Below the pieces are notes generated by a model, which saw nothing but the letters and a program-made list of their open reading frames with translations, ran no database searches and was not told the origin of the DNA. Positions 10,211 to 23,008 of a stretch of DNA of 64,000 nt are shown piece after piece. Location: the NCBI GenBank assembly GCA_013400155.1, contig VXBM01001629.1, positions 23,084-87,083 on the forward strand, read 5' to 3'. The translations under genes were made by a program, and so were the position numbers. The stretch's first letter is position 1. Each line of letters begins with the position of its first letter. This DNA comes from Helopsaltes ochotensis. Its lineage: Eukaryota > Chordata > Aves > Passeriformes > Locustellidae.

Positions 10211-12479
10211 GCTCTCTCCTCCTCCATGAAAGTATGAAAAACAACTTATTATTTACATTTAAGTGTGTGAGAAACTCCATTACAGAAATAAAAAACATCA
10301 GAAGGCTAAGTGACTTAGGAACAGCAGGGTGACAATTACTAATGATCCATAATTATTAATAATGTTATTACAATAACCTTGTTTGTACTACAGATATTAG
10401 AGGACACTATAACAGACACAAGTCCAATTCTGTGTCACTGCATAGATTAACTACACTGTAGTTCAACTCAAAGTCAGCAAAAAAGCAGCATTCTTGTCAC
10501 ATTTACAGGCAGGGAACTGTATCAGAAAACAGAAAACTATTGGTTTTGTCAAGACTAAGTCACCAAGAATCCTTATTCAATGAAAAAGTCATATAAGCTT
10601 GTACACATCAGCAGACTCAGAAAAAATGTAGAACAGATTTTTCTCTACCTTAATCTATGTATTGTTAAACTATTTTTGAGTAGAAACTAGCAAAATTTGG
10701 GAAAAAACAAGCACATACTAAACTCATGCAGTTCTTGAATTAACCATACTTAATTATATTAGAAACTATATTATTGTTTTTCTTCCTTCACAGTTAATTA
10801 CAGAACATTATTTCATGCCCTCCTTTGGAAGAAGAAAAACAAGGTGTTGTATAAAGAGCAAGATTACAGCAAAAAAGACCCCTCTAGCATATCAAACATA
10901 TATTTTCTGAAAAAAACCTATATACATTTTCTCAAAGTGTTAACAAAAAGTTCTTTTCTGGGGAAAGGATTCCAATGAACAAAACAAAAAGGAGTTCTGG
11001 TTCTTCAATCACATATTCTCCTCTTAAATAGTGAAGAAAACAAATCTTACTTGAGAAATTTAGACAGGACATACAACAAAAATATTGCTTAGAGGTTATT
11101 AAGCAGTAAAAATTTTTCAGTAGGTCTAGTGGCTTTGTGAGTTATATATGTAATTGAAAAGGAAAAAAATGAGGCAACAAAACAAGGAAAAGGGAAACAA
11201 GGGGTTTCAATGGAAGTAAAAGAACTACTTATATCCTAAATATGTATTTGTATATGTGTACTTTTGTTAATTCTCTGAAGTGATACAGTAATCAACCTTG
11301 CTATTTTGCAAATGACACCCATATATTGATAAAAATTATTTTGGATGTGAGATACTTCAGTATTTCTTTTTTACATTCAGGATTTAATTTGAGGGTTTCT
11401 TTTTAACCTTTTATTTGTAAACAAATCCTGGCCTCCCTATTTGTACAAAATGCACACAAACAACTCCCAAAATGTCCATTATTGTTTACAACTTCATTCT
11501 CCTCCTTTTGTCAGTTAAATAAAAGTTCATCTCCTTGTCTAAGCACTAGGCTAAACCCACAGTTTTCCAACACCTTAAGTATTCAAATAGTCATGAAAAA
11601 ATGAGATCTCTGCAAATGAAAACATTTCAATATGAATTTTTCAAAATAAGGAGAAACTAGTTTATGAGCATATGCTACTTTACAGATGCTTATGCAAACA
11701 CCACAAAAAGACAACAAATTTGAGAAGTTATATGTAGAACTTTCACTAAGGTCATGCTGAATAATATGGTGTGTGAATTTTTCTGAAAGCACATGAGTAG
11801 AATTTTAAATGGAGAAATGTCACACAGTGTCTGCTGCAGAGAAAAATGCTGTTTGCTGCTTCTTCATTAAAATTTTATCAGATAACTAATGCTTTCAACA
11901 CTTAAGAAAGTTAAATAAGGATAAGTTTTTAAATGCAGACAATTCAAAAAATTTATTATAAGAATCACATGAATATTTTGGGTGTGTGGTAAAAAAAATC
12001 ACTATAATTTTAATTTCCTTATATTCATCATTTCCTTATATTCATCATATCACAATGCAAATGTTATGATAAAAATACTAATCAGTTGACCTCAAAACCC
12101 AGCCTGGCAGCTCTTATGTATTCAGAACAATATATAAGCATGCACTTTAAGGGTACCTAGAAATCCCTTCTGTGTCAAACAGGAAAATAAACATTTGCTT
12201 AAGCGCTCTCCCATGTTACTTAGCATAATATTTTATTTTAATTGCTTATTCCTATTTGAAATACAAATGACAAAAAGGAAAAATAGTAACAATTTCAAGA
12301 ATAATGCAAAGAATTTAACTGAAACACACGTTTTTAATGCAGTCTTCTAAATGAGTTAACTTGGGCCTCAGATGCAAAGTGTAGAAAACATTAAGTAGGA
12401 GTAGGAAATGATTTAATGGCAACATTTGGCATTAGTGAGGCTTCTACTGATTCATATCTCCATGATTCAGAAAGGTTTC
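10211..12479. other. no recognised features
   Basis: AT-rich sequence. Only a short tandem duplication at 12013-12046 stands out. Confidence 0.5.
12013..12046 (+). repeat. 17-bp exact tandem duplication
   Basis: ATTTCCTTATATTCATC occurs twice in direct succession without mismatch. Confidence 0.95.
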
Positions 12480-12825
12480 TGACAAACTAGAAAGGGTTCA
12501 GAAGGAAGCTACAAAAAAGAGTCTTAAGTCTAGAAAATTATGAGCTGCATAAAATTAAAAGTTAAATCCATTTATTTTAGAGCCCAAAAAGTAATGGAAT
12601 GGTTACAGTATCAGAGAAAGTTATGCATACAAAGAGAGGAGGTAGCATTGTGATTTTCTTCTGTTCCACCTCCCCACTGTTATGAACCAATGATATGAAG
12701 TCAATAGTAGACAAATTTAGAATAAACCTGCAAAATTTTAAACAGGCCATTGGAACACAACTGAGACATTTTCTATCACTCAGGCATCTAATATAATTGT
12801 TAAAAGAAATGTACATTCAAAAATA
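12480..12825 (+). mobile_element. ancient CR1/L3-like LINE 3' fragment
   Basis: The order AAACTAGAAAGGGTTCAGAAG, AGCTACAAAAAAG, AGTCTAGAAAATTATGAG, a middle segment with AGAGAGGAGGTA, AAATTTAGAATAAACCTG, and GCCATTGGAACACAACTGAG followed by TCTATCACTCAGG follows the C-terminal coding end and start of the 3' UTR of CR1/L3. The high divergence marks it as old. The minus frame at 12577-12816 is an antisense shadow. Confidence 0.6.
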
Positions 12826-15221
12826 TCTAAGGAATTCACAATGCTTTTCTTGGTTAAATATTCATACCCTGTTTAACAAAAGATATCATTCTAAGTCTAA
12901 ATCTACAACTAGCTATGAGAAAGGTCTAACCACCTTTTCATGAATGATTTTCCTAGTTATTTGATCTGATTGCATTTGAGCAAAGATTGTATTGCATTAT
13001 AGTGAAGTTCAAGTTTACCATCTAAGATTTCAAAACCAATATTTATCATTGTAAAGCAGTTAGAATACTTTTAGGTTTTATGTAGTTTCTAGATCCAGTG
13101 GATCAGACATGACTTGTGGACATTTATATTCTTTAAATATACTCACATGCATTTATTATCTTCTACTTTACCACTTACATTTATTTCTATATACCTTTGC
13201 AAACACACATATTAATTTTATTAAATCACATTTTTCTTTGTATATTTGAAATAACCTTAGATAAAAACTACACAGTGCCATACATACCATTCTTTGTTAA
13301 ATATTTCATCTTTGTCAACAGTCTTGGCTATTTTGAAAAAATTCCACACCAACATTGTTGCCAAGAAGGAAAGATAAAAGTGCAAAATATCCCTTCAGTT
13401 TTGAAAACAAGTGGTTATCTTATATGTCTCTCTTCATGCTATAAATTATGCTACAAAAATGTCTTCACCACAGTTCTGCTAGTCTTAATATGCCTGTGCT
13501 AGGTAAGTGTTACTCTACTGTAGTCTGCTTGCATAATGGTGAGGTCTTTACTACCGCTGGATCCATTAATAAAAAAAAAGAAAAGAAAAAAGAAAATATT
13601 AACAATCTCTTACATGCCTCTGCTGCCACAGTGTAATCCTGGTGCATTCAAGCATCATTTACTGTGCACTCCAAAAATAAAGGCATAACCAGTCAAAATA
13701 TTTACACACTTCCTCATGAAATATTTCCCACAGAGACTTATCAGCACAAGTAAGCCATGATGAGTATGTTCACTTAACTTCAGAAAAGTACTTTAAGAAT
13801 TTCCTGGCACATAGAAGTGAGAAAACCAAGCCAGACATCAATTTCTGGAATGCAATGTAATCCCATCAGTTTTCCTTTTTCTCTGTCCCTCAGAAAGAGG
13901 GTTCCCACCTTTTTTCACAGAATTCGACATCTAGTGGCATGATCCAACTTACCAAATAAGCCCATGCCTCAACAGGATAGAGAAGTTTGGGGTTCTTTTA
14001 TTTTGATGGATGTCTGTTCACATAGGTCTTACCTTCATTCCACTACCTAGACTAGGAAAGGAAACAAATCTAGCATCTGTGTTAGCTGTTTTAATTTGGA
14101 TTCACTGCAGAAAACTGATAGGAGAGAGGGGAACCATGATGCTCTCAGTGGTTTGATATTTCCATCTTCCAGCCATATAAGAAACAGTAGGTTTCTTGCA
14201 AAATGAAAAACAGTCTATACAGAAACATTCATACTACTGAGCTACTAAATTAATTTCTCCTCCAAGTAAAGTAAATAGACTGGTACCTCCATGAATATGT
14301 GGACTTTTGTTTAAAAAATAAGCCCTGTTTAATGATAGTTAATTTAGTGGAACAGATTAAACAGGGTTGTTTATTTCCTAATTGCCTTGTTCTGCTAGGT
14401 GCTCAGCACTCATAACACAGAAAAAAATTAGAAGCATTCAGGCACTTTTAAGGTTTCAGTTCTATCACACAATATAGATATCAATGTTACAAATGAAGGG
14501 CATAAAGCAAACAAATGAATGTATGTACCATCAGAATTGGTATACAGAGGTTAAAGAAAATTTGCTTATTAACAAGTCATACATATGACAATGGCAGCGG
14601 AAAACAACCAACCCAGAAAATTAATCAGCATATAAATTAATCTTCTTACCTGAGAACAAATTGGAGTCTGAAGTATTGCTTTCAATATAGCAGAATGCTA
14701 AAACTTTGTGCTGGAAGATTACTGACATGATACAGCAAAATTACTGAACTCCTGAGGTAGGTAGATCCTGAAACAAGTAGGAAAAAGGTTTTCTCTAATT
14801 CTATTTATGTAGTTCTACATGTTTAGCTCATTAGAGACAGTAATACCTTAGACTGAATCTTGATTGGCTTGCTCAGAGTGTTAAGACAGAACTGAAATAG
14901 CTGTAGGCTTTATAACCATTTATGCACCATATATATTTCTTCCATATTACTATAAAAACAGATTTAAAAGGGAGAGTTGATTACAAAAAGAGGGTGGTGG
15001 TGTATATGAACCAATGCCATTAATTATCTGTATTTATTCACTTTCCTTCTGTCTAAAAAAGGTCTAGATTTTAAAAATTTATTTATACATATTAAAATGC
15101 TATCTCCTCATAACTCATGGTTGGTCCATCAGTTTACAAGTCATAGCTTGGAAACAACCAGTTTAGACATTTATTTGGAGTAGAACAACTCAGTCATTCA
15201 CACAACCAAACATTTTAAAAA
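12826..15221. other. no confident features
   Basis: AT-rich. An A/G simple tract lies at 13571-13600. A good-looking donor (CTAGGTAAGTG) ends at 13510, but the frame before it (13197-13502) has no recognised domain. A speculative short exon at 14650-14728 is listed separately. Confidence 0.45.
14650..14728 (-). other. candidate start exon, weak
   Basis: On the minus strand an ATG opens 26 codons (MSVIFQHKVLAFCYIESN...) and runs into a good donor, CTCAG|GTAAGAAG. It leaves one coding base, which fits the phase of the acceptor at 7610. Upstream there is a pyrimidine-rich acceptor (TTTTTCCTACTTGTTTCAG, about 14768-14786), but the exon it would start carries stops in all three frames before the ATG frame, so that part would be untranslated. 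No protein family is recognised. Confidence 0.12.
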
Positions 15222-15440
15222 ATGTGGCCTTTTATTTTTCATTTCTCTTGCTGTGATGTGGGCTGTTCAGCTTAGCAAGGACCACACAGGACACTCGATG
15301 AGGAGAAGGACCCAAAAGAGGGCCTTTGTTTATTCTTTCTTTCTTAAGTAGACCGCAGGTCCATGCCAGGGATTGGATGAGAAGGTGAACACCTCTCATC
15401 TCCAACTGGCCCAGCTGACAGTCAGTCAGTACAATTCGCA
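15222..15440 (-). repeat. dispersed repeat copy B, LTR-like
   Basis: Second member of the pair described at 9975-10210, in the same orientation and 5.2 kb away. On the minus strand an AATAAA lies near the left end (15231-15237 region), as expected for a polyadenylation signal. The copies differ at many sites, so they are old. The minus frame at 15232-15441 differs from the frame in copy A, so the similarity is in nucleotides rather than protein. Confidence 0.5.
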
Positions 15441-18400
15441 TCTAAAGGTATGTGATGTTTACCAATCCATTTCCCAAAACAAACCTTATCTTACAGATAC
15501 ACCAGCGTGGGAATAGCAAAGCACTGCCTAAACATTGAGAATTCTGACTCCATTCTAAAAGCTAAGAAACGCATCAGAAAGGCTGCAAAAATCAGGGCAA
15601 CACTGTCTAATAACCATTGCATAACCATTTGCCCTGTTACTGTGGAATCTACCATATTCCAGCATACTTTATGGAATCTAACAGGAGGAGTAACGACTAA
15701 GGGGGGCAGTTCTTTCCTAGCTCAACCAGAGCTATTTTGCAAGCAGGTAATTTCCAAACTTGGAAACTCCAAAGAGATCACTCCAAAGACTTACAGAGAT
15801 TCAGAATAGTAAATTTAAAGAGTGCATCACAGTATCAGGTTATTTGGAGAAGGTGTGTAGCCCATATCATGAGCTCTATGCCAAAACATAGCAAACCCAT
15901 TAAATCAGGTGAAGGAAGTATTAGAACAAAGTCTCTGTATCATGTCAACTTTACTACTTTGTAGCTGTCTTTCAGAATTTCCACCTACCTGGGAGAATAG
16001 GTCATCTTTCTTTCTTAATTTTTATCAGTGAAATAATGATTAATATTTTAAATCACCTCATGGATAGAATTGAAGTATTATGTTTCTTTAGTCAGCCCTT
16101 GTGATCTCCCACTACAAAGAGAATCCTAATGTCTATATTGCCTTGCATACCCTTGTCTCTAAATAGTTTTACAAATCTTAAATAAATTGGAAAACATCTT
16201 CAGGAAGAGTTTTAAATTACTTTAAATCCCTCATAAATTCCATAAAATAATCCTTACTGGAGATTTACAGTGAAATATTTTATTTGTATATTATAGGCAA
16301 GAAAAGAGAAACAAAACATACCCTATAAAGCTATGAAGTAAATAATCTATAAACGAAATTTATAGACAATCATTTTTTTTAAACCATCTCGCTCAAATAC
16401 ATAGATTTCAACAGTGCTGGGATTATCCATGACTGATTTAAAATAAAGACATTTTGAGTTTATAAAATTTTAAACAAAATAAATATAGTTAAGATATGAT
16501 TCAAAGATAGTTGGTTTCATTCTTTCCTTATGCTTTTCTAGCTATGAATGGTTTCTGGAAAAAATTACCAAATAGGAAGCTTCAATTCCATCCTTTTCTT
16601 CATGGAAGTAAAAATTTGAAAATAAAATTTCTCAGAAACTTTTCAAAGGTTCATCTGGAAAAGTCTTTGAATAAACACTGATAACACTTAGCATCTTACC
16701 AGGTAAAGAAAGGAGGAAGATACTTGCATCAGACTATTTTGAGAACAGCTATTTTCACATCCCTTCATAAACTTTAATTTGCCTTTTATTCCTCTTGTGA
16801 ATGCATCCTTCACTTTACTTCCTGGGAAAATAGAAACAGTGACCACTATAACTCCTTTGTGTCTTTTAACCAGGACAATTTGAATTTTCCATTCACAATA
16901 ATAATTTCATAAAAATGCTTTGATACAAATAAATGGAAGCAAGCATTTAGTAGAGGCAAGTTTTGTTACTCCACTTACACCAACAATTTTCCATTACTTC
17001 CAATTCTTTATCTAAAGAAATTTCCTTGAACACAAAATTGGCAATCCTTACATTTCAGACTGCTTTGTGTCAAATAACTGAATGAAACAACACAACAGCT
17101 GGTATCGAGCGGGTTACATTCTTCCTTAAAAGTCTTTAGAGCCCTTCTAATTATATAAAAATTTAAGATGTTTTTATAGGTACCACAATGCCTCAGACAT
17201 AGTGCTTCCTTCCTAAACTGGGGCTGGAAAGAGGGAGTCTGTACTATTTAAGCTTCAAGGGGACATGGTTTCTCAGTGAGAACAGCCAGAAGACATATCT
17301 TCTATCTCCTGGTTGACCACTTCATTCTTTTGTCTGATGTGCAGATGGGATAAATTTATATGGCAATTTTTTTTCACTACCCTTTTTTTCTAATCTAGTA
17401 CTGTAGTTGTACAGTAGCAGCAAAGATAGCAGAATAATGTTATGGCCAAGCCAGAAAGCCAGGTCTTAGTTTGTGTGCAATGACCAGGAGAAGAAAGGTG
17501 GCAGGGTCTTCTCTCACCCCCAAGATAGCCCACATATTAATATACTTATAATCTCAGAGTCTCTAATAAAAACTACCAGAATAATTTTATATGATCCACA
17601 TAACATGCAACCTGTGCAATTAGCAGCTCTGAGGAATTATGTTGGAAGCAGTGAAAATGCTAAATCCTTAGGGGTTCCCTAGAATGGCTTAACTTTAGAA
17701 GCATCAGAGAGTTCTATAAGCCTATTAAGATTTAGTAAGATATTTACTCTTCTTTAGCTCTTAAAAGGAAAGATCTCCCTTTGAACTTTCCTTTTATTTG
17801 CCTGACATTCTCTTACCATAAAACACCTCTGAGCCATTCAAAAATAAATGCCTATTTAATGTTTTCTGCTGCCAAACCTTATGATTTACTATACATATTT
17901 ACATACTTGTTACTTAAAAATTTTATCTTTTATCTTTCAAAATTATCAACATGTAACCCTAAAGATAAAACAAATGGACATCAAGAAGCTGCTCTTTGCA
18001 TAACTCTACAAACCTCAAAAAAAGGCTTCATGAAGCCTTCATGAAATTAAATTAGAAAATTAGCAAACATATAGTGCTGTACATTGTTTTCAGATCTATA
18101 AATTAGTACTTTAAAGTGTCCCATTTATTCAAAGAAAAGGAACTGGATGTAACTGCATAAATTCCTTCTTGCTTAGGCATATTTGTCAGACCTGCCTACC
18201 TTTGACAATCCTGATGCAGAGTATAAAAACTTTATACCTGATCTGAGCAAAAATCTGTGTGGTGACCATGGCCATAGGGTTTCATAACAAAATGTAGATA
18301 TACAAAGACCATGGAATGGGGGTGCTCTTTCTACTGACCTCCCAGCCTCCAGCCACTTTTGTAGGACTTTACAGGTCACGTGTGCTTTCTGTGAATATAA

Positions 18401-19772
18401 GAAAAATGAGGTTCTGAATAAAAAAGTAGCTCTCCTTAAAAGGGCTCTTTCACACTGTCCATCTCTTGCACAACTGATTCAAACTTCATAGAGATGTCAA
18501 TCACCAAATTTGCTTTTTGTTTACTATACTGCGTACTCCTACAGGAACAAAATATTTTTTATCATATATTTTAGCTAACATTTTTATCAAAATTTTGCAT
18601 TATTCTTATTAATTTTATCTGATTATATTAACTGGATTAGAGTAAAAAAAAAAGAAAGAAATGTGATTCTTTACTTCTTTATATAACCTTTCAGCAGATT
18701 ATATTGTACAGTAAAAATCAGTGTTTTATACATCGTTATAGATCAAGGAAAATTTAAATTAGTTAGGAAATTTCTGAAAGGCGTCTAATCCTGTTTATAG
18801 CCATATGGAAAACCTAGAGGATGCTCACTTTGGATTTTGTATTAGTCATTATTCTTACATTTGGCTATTACCACCATTTGTCTGAATGCTATGACAAAAT
18901 TGCCAGAAATAGGCAGATTCACACATGGTACAAGATGTCTCGCTAGGATATATTCCTTCTTTGGAGTCAACAGTTACTATTTGTGGAGTTTTAGATCTTG
19001 TTTTTACCAATCAACGCAAATGTTTAAAAACGTGCTTGTAGGAGTCCTTTAGGACAGTTCTTTTCTCTCAGAAATTAATAGAAAAACTCCTACTGATTTT
19101 CGGCTTTGTTACAAGAAGAAACCAACCAAAATAACTCCCTTGCAATTTTTTTTTTTTTTTCTTTTTGATTTTTTTTTTTGGCTGTCAGTTACGGACAAAA
19201 AAAAAAATCTATCACAAAGCAGATACAGACTTCCTGAATGACTCTTTAAAGTTCATAGTCTACATCATTCTCATCTTCTTCCCTTCCACCTCCCCTTCCA
19301 TCATGATCATACCCAAGAACCACTTTCACACCATGAAATGTGTTCAAATACTGTTTGATCATCATTGTCTCTTTTCATATGAAAGAAACATCTTTTCCAG
19401 AAACTTTCCCCCAACCATCATTTTTTTCTTTTCAAATCTCCTTTATATGGAAACTGGGCTTCCTTTCTCCCAGCCCATCTGAAAACACTTACCTATTTGA
19501 CAACATCAGCAATTACTTAAGAGACAGAAAGAAAAAGTATGTTCCTGCTCAAAGAAACTTAATGTTTAAGGCAGATTCCTAATTCAAGTCAGGCACAGGC
19601 ACCAGTTAAATACACCAGGGTATAAGAACCACAAAGCATTTTTGATAATTCATTTGGATTATGGCATGAATATACACATTATCCTTCCAGCTCTTAGAAA
19701 GGCCATGGAAGAAAGTTGAAGGCTGTCATCTTCAAGAGGGTCCTCATTTGTATAAACAGTTGAAGAAACAAA
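15441..19772. other. no recognised features
   Basis: AT-rich sequence without identifiable repeats, exons or RNAs. Frames at 15507-15809, 17473-17682 and 19165-19482 have no recognisable domains. Confidence 0.5.
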
Positions 19773-19849
19773 TAGAGTCATAGAATAAATTCAGTTGGAA
19801 GGGACCTCAGGAGGTCATCTGTTTCAAAGCCCTCCTTGGTGCACAACTA
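19773..19849 (-). mobile_element. CR1 3'-end fragment
   Basis: Begins AGAGTCATAGAATAAATTC and continues TTGGAAGGGACCTCAGGAGG and TCATCTGTTTCAAAGCCCTCC. This is the reverse complement of the avian CR1 3' UTR, truncated after about 75 bases. Confidence 0.85.
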
Positions 19850-20418
19850 GCGTGCTTTATGATGAATTCTATTGCTGTACAATGAGTTGTATGACAAATA
19901 CCCAGCTGAAGTTGATGACATCAGATTCCAGATCCCTGTCACAGAAATAGAAGCTGTCTCCTCAAGATAAAACACACTAAGGAAGTAGAGAGCACTATAA
20001 TTCTGAGGAGATTTCATTTCAAGAAGAGGAATTATTCTTATAGCCAGAAGGAAAAAGGAATATTTTTGGATCCTTGCATATTTCAAACTTGAAATAATTT
20101 TATGATCTGTTACAATGAGTCCTATACAATTTCTACCTTCATTTGATATAACATTAATTTTCAGAATGGAAAGAGATTTTCTGAATGGTTGACTGAGTTT
20201 AGACTGGACACCTTTATACAAGAATATAAAATATATATAAAAGCGAATTTAAGAATCTACCATTACTGCAATGGACTTCTCCATGAAAAATTCTCTTGTT
20301 TCTTTAGATATATTACAACAGGCTTTGTCAGGATTAAGGGAGGAAGTTGTATGATAAAGAAAAATGAGAGAAGTCAAGGGAGGCAATATTCCTAAAAGTT
20401 TAATCTCTGAATTCATTT
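19850..20418. other. no recognised features
   Basis: Unique-looking AT-rich DNA between a CR1 fragment and an LTR. Confidence 0.5.
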
Positions 20419-20423
20419 AATAG

Positions 20424-21077
20424 TGTCTTGGGTTACAATGTAAAGTATAACCAAACTATGTATTCTACCACCATCTACATTACCTTCTGAGGAGATGTTA
20501 AAATGGGTGGAGCACTGTATCTTTTCTATGGCTCAACCATGATAACTCCCTCTGGAGAAGCAGCAGCCACCCTGCAGGGGGCATCTCTGCTAATGGGCCA
20601 TCAAGGTCTTACAGAATGACTTACAGAATTACATCTTTCCCTGCTCTGGGGGATGTACCAGACAATCCTGCCTGGATATAATATGGGGTTTGGGACACCA
20701 TGATACCACCACTGGATACCCAGAGGACCAAAACTCTCCACCACCACCACTGGACCTTCAGAGAAGGACCAGACCTCTCCACAGGACCACCACTTCAACA
20801 AGACCACATCCATTACTCCAATGGGACTGCAACCACCATTTAATTAGACAGCTACCACCACCGTGACCAACAGGGTGACAGGCTGTATTCTGACTTCGTC
20901 AGTTGAGGCCAGTGTTTTTGTATTATTGCCTCTATTGTAATTTTCCTATTAAATTGTATTATTAATTTAATATTAATAATTTCCTATTTACCTATTATTG
21001 AGCTCCAACTTGGAATCTCTCACAAGGTATTTGTGCGGGGTTAATTCCTCACTCTGGTTTACCTTCATACCAACATA
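20424..21077 (+). mobile_element. solo ERV LTR, 654 bp
   Basis: Starts TGTCTTGGGTTACAATG and carries a central CCACCACCACTGGACC-type section. An ATTAAA polyadenylation signal lies at 20948-20953, followed by a U5-like stretch (CTCCAACTTGGAATCTC, GTGCGGGGTTAATTCC). AATAG lies immediately before the start (20419-20423) and again at 21078-21082, a 5-bp target duplication typical of ERVL-type integration. It requires the last dinucleotide to be TA, a mutated CA. No internal retroviral sequence remains. Confidence 0.7.
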
Positions 21078-21194
21078 AATAGTTTAGAGTAAGACTATGT
21101 ATTCTTGAGCACCATCAAGCACGTGACCCAGACTCTGGAACATTTTATAGCTACAGTCTTCCCATACTTATCCAGTTAGTCCTTACCACATTAT

Positions 21195-21562
21195 TCCTGA
21201 AGAAGAGACTGAGGAGAGACCTCATTGTGGTCTACAACTTCTTCATGAGAAGGTGCAGAGGGCAGAGACTGATCTTTGCCTTCTGGTGACCAGTGACAGG
21301 ACTCAAGGGAATGGCTAAAGTTGTGTCAGGGAAGGTTTAAGTGGATATGAGGAAAAAGTTCTTCACCCAGAGGGTGGCTGGAAACTGGAACAGGCTCCCC
21401 AGGGAGTTGTTCACCCAGCACCAAGCCGGAGCAAGTTCAAAAAGTGGAAAATACTCTTTGGCACATGGTGTGACTCTTAGCGATGGTCCTGTGTAGGGCT
21501 AGGAGTTGAACTCCATGATCCTTGTGGGTCCCTTCCAACTCAAAATACTCTGTGATTCTATG
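21195..21562 (+). mobile_element. CR1 LINE 3' fragment
   Basis: Contains the CR1 ORF2 C-terminal coding end (TTCTTCACCCAGAGGGTGGC, GGAACAGGCTCCCCAGGGAG) and the 3' UTR ending CCCTTCCAACTCAAAATACTC then GATTCTATG. It is 5' truncated, as usual for CR1, and moderately diverged. Confidence 0.93.
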
Positions 21563-22930
21563 TTTTTCCCAGACACTTTAGCACACCTTAACCAACAGGT
21601 ACACAAAGATGTACACAGACCTGAAAAGAAGCTGAAATAACTTACTAAGACTTACAGAAATTATCTCCTTTGAGCTCAGAAAACAATGACTGCAACCTTC
21701 AGTAGCATTGCATGACAAATACAGTTATTCTTACACACATGAGAGAGCCTGAACCTGCTACTTCTGGGTCTACCCAGTGCACATCCGGGGGCTGGAATCC
21801 AATCCCTGTCCAGAGTGCTGAAATACAGTGGCTGCAGAAATACCCAAGTGTCTTTCTACCTTACCAGTGGTCGCTGGCTTAAATGTGCAGGACATGATAA
21901 TTAACACAAATTTAAATACCTAATTTAAAAGTGAGATAAGATTTTAGGTTTATAGGTGAAAGGTTTGGGGTTGTTTCAATCTCAGTTTTCCTTCCTTAAG
22001 TGCTCTCCCAAGTATTTGAGCTTTTTGTTCCTTTCTTACCGTTGAATCTGAATACTTTCTATAATTCGTCTTCAATTTCAGATGTAGAACTACCCTCAAA
22101 TACATCTCAAAGATCTTTGGATCCATGTACCTACTAACTCTTTATACAAAAGTCTTACATTTCTAGATCTGCACTGAACTAAGAATAAAACGGAATGTAC
22201 TGTGCAAGATGCACAATTCATAAGCAGCCCAAGTGGGGAAATTGAAGACTGACAGGCATCTTGCTTTAAAGTAATCACATTTTGGATGAACTAGCTACCC
22301 AGAGGAACTGAAGGTCCAGATCTTCACTAGATGAATCCAGCAGCTTTTGCTTCCAGCTGGAACAAGAAAAGTACAAAAAAACCCCTTTCTCTCATTGAAG
22401 TGTTTTCAGTTAACTAAACACTTTGGGGTTTTAAAGCAGAAGTAAAAAATCAAATTTAGTTCTCAAGGTCTGTAGCAAAATAATCTACATCTTATTGTAC
22501 ATTCTTTTAGTGTTAGAGATGAGTTACTTAAGATAAGTATTAATGTGCTCTGTTATGATGACTAATGTTTTCAGTATATATTGCATTCCTGTGAAAGAAT
22601 TGTTGCTGCAAGTACTGAAGATCTATAAAATAAGATTTATAATACAAGACCCAGTAGAATTTACTGGTATAGTAATTTTAGTACTCCATTCCCTCCCCCT
22701 GTTGGGAATGGAGTATTAATATGTTAACATCAAGAGAAGGGAACTAATTCATATTTTATGCTCCTCTGTTTCTAACATAACACATTAATGAGGACTTACT
22801 AGGTATTCTTTCTCTTAACATGTTGTTAACAATTCCTTGTCGTTATTGCAGGTATTCTTTTACTTGTGACACACCAAAAGAATAAAAAAAATATAAAAGC
22901 AAGTTAAAAGTCTATCATCAGTGACATTGA
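21563..22930. other. no recognised features apart from a hairpin
   Basis: Unique-looking sequence; the perfect inverted repeat at 22682-22715 is listed separately. Confidence 0.5.
22682..22715. repeat. perfect 12-bp inverted repeat, 10-nt loop
   Basis: The arms TACTCCATTCCC (22682-22693) and GGGAATGGAGTA (22704-22715) are exact reverse complements around TCCCCCTGTT. The structure would form a stable hairpin in single-stranded DNA or RNA. No adjoining transposon ends or duplicated flanks were seen. Confidence 0.95.
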
Positions 22931-23008
22931 GAATTACAGAATCATTTAACTTGGAAGGGACCTCTTGAGACCTTCTAGTCCAATGTCCGTGTTTAGCAGC
23001 AGGTTTTT
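22931..23008 (-). mobile_element. CR1 3'-end fragment
   Basis: GAATTACAGAATCATTTAAC, TTGGAAGGGACCTC and CTTCTAGTCCAATGTCC are the reverse complement of the avian CR1 3' UTR. Confidence 0.88.

Noticed and set aside
13440..13510. Strong donor-like CTAGGTAAGTG after a 101-codon plus frame
   Set aside because: The frame ends in a stop exactly at the donor and no plausible acceptor or homologous protein was found.
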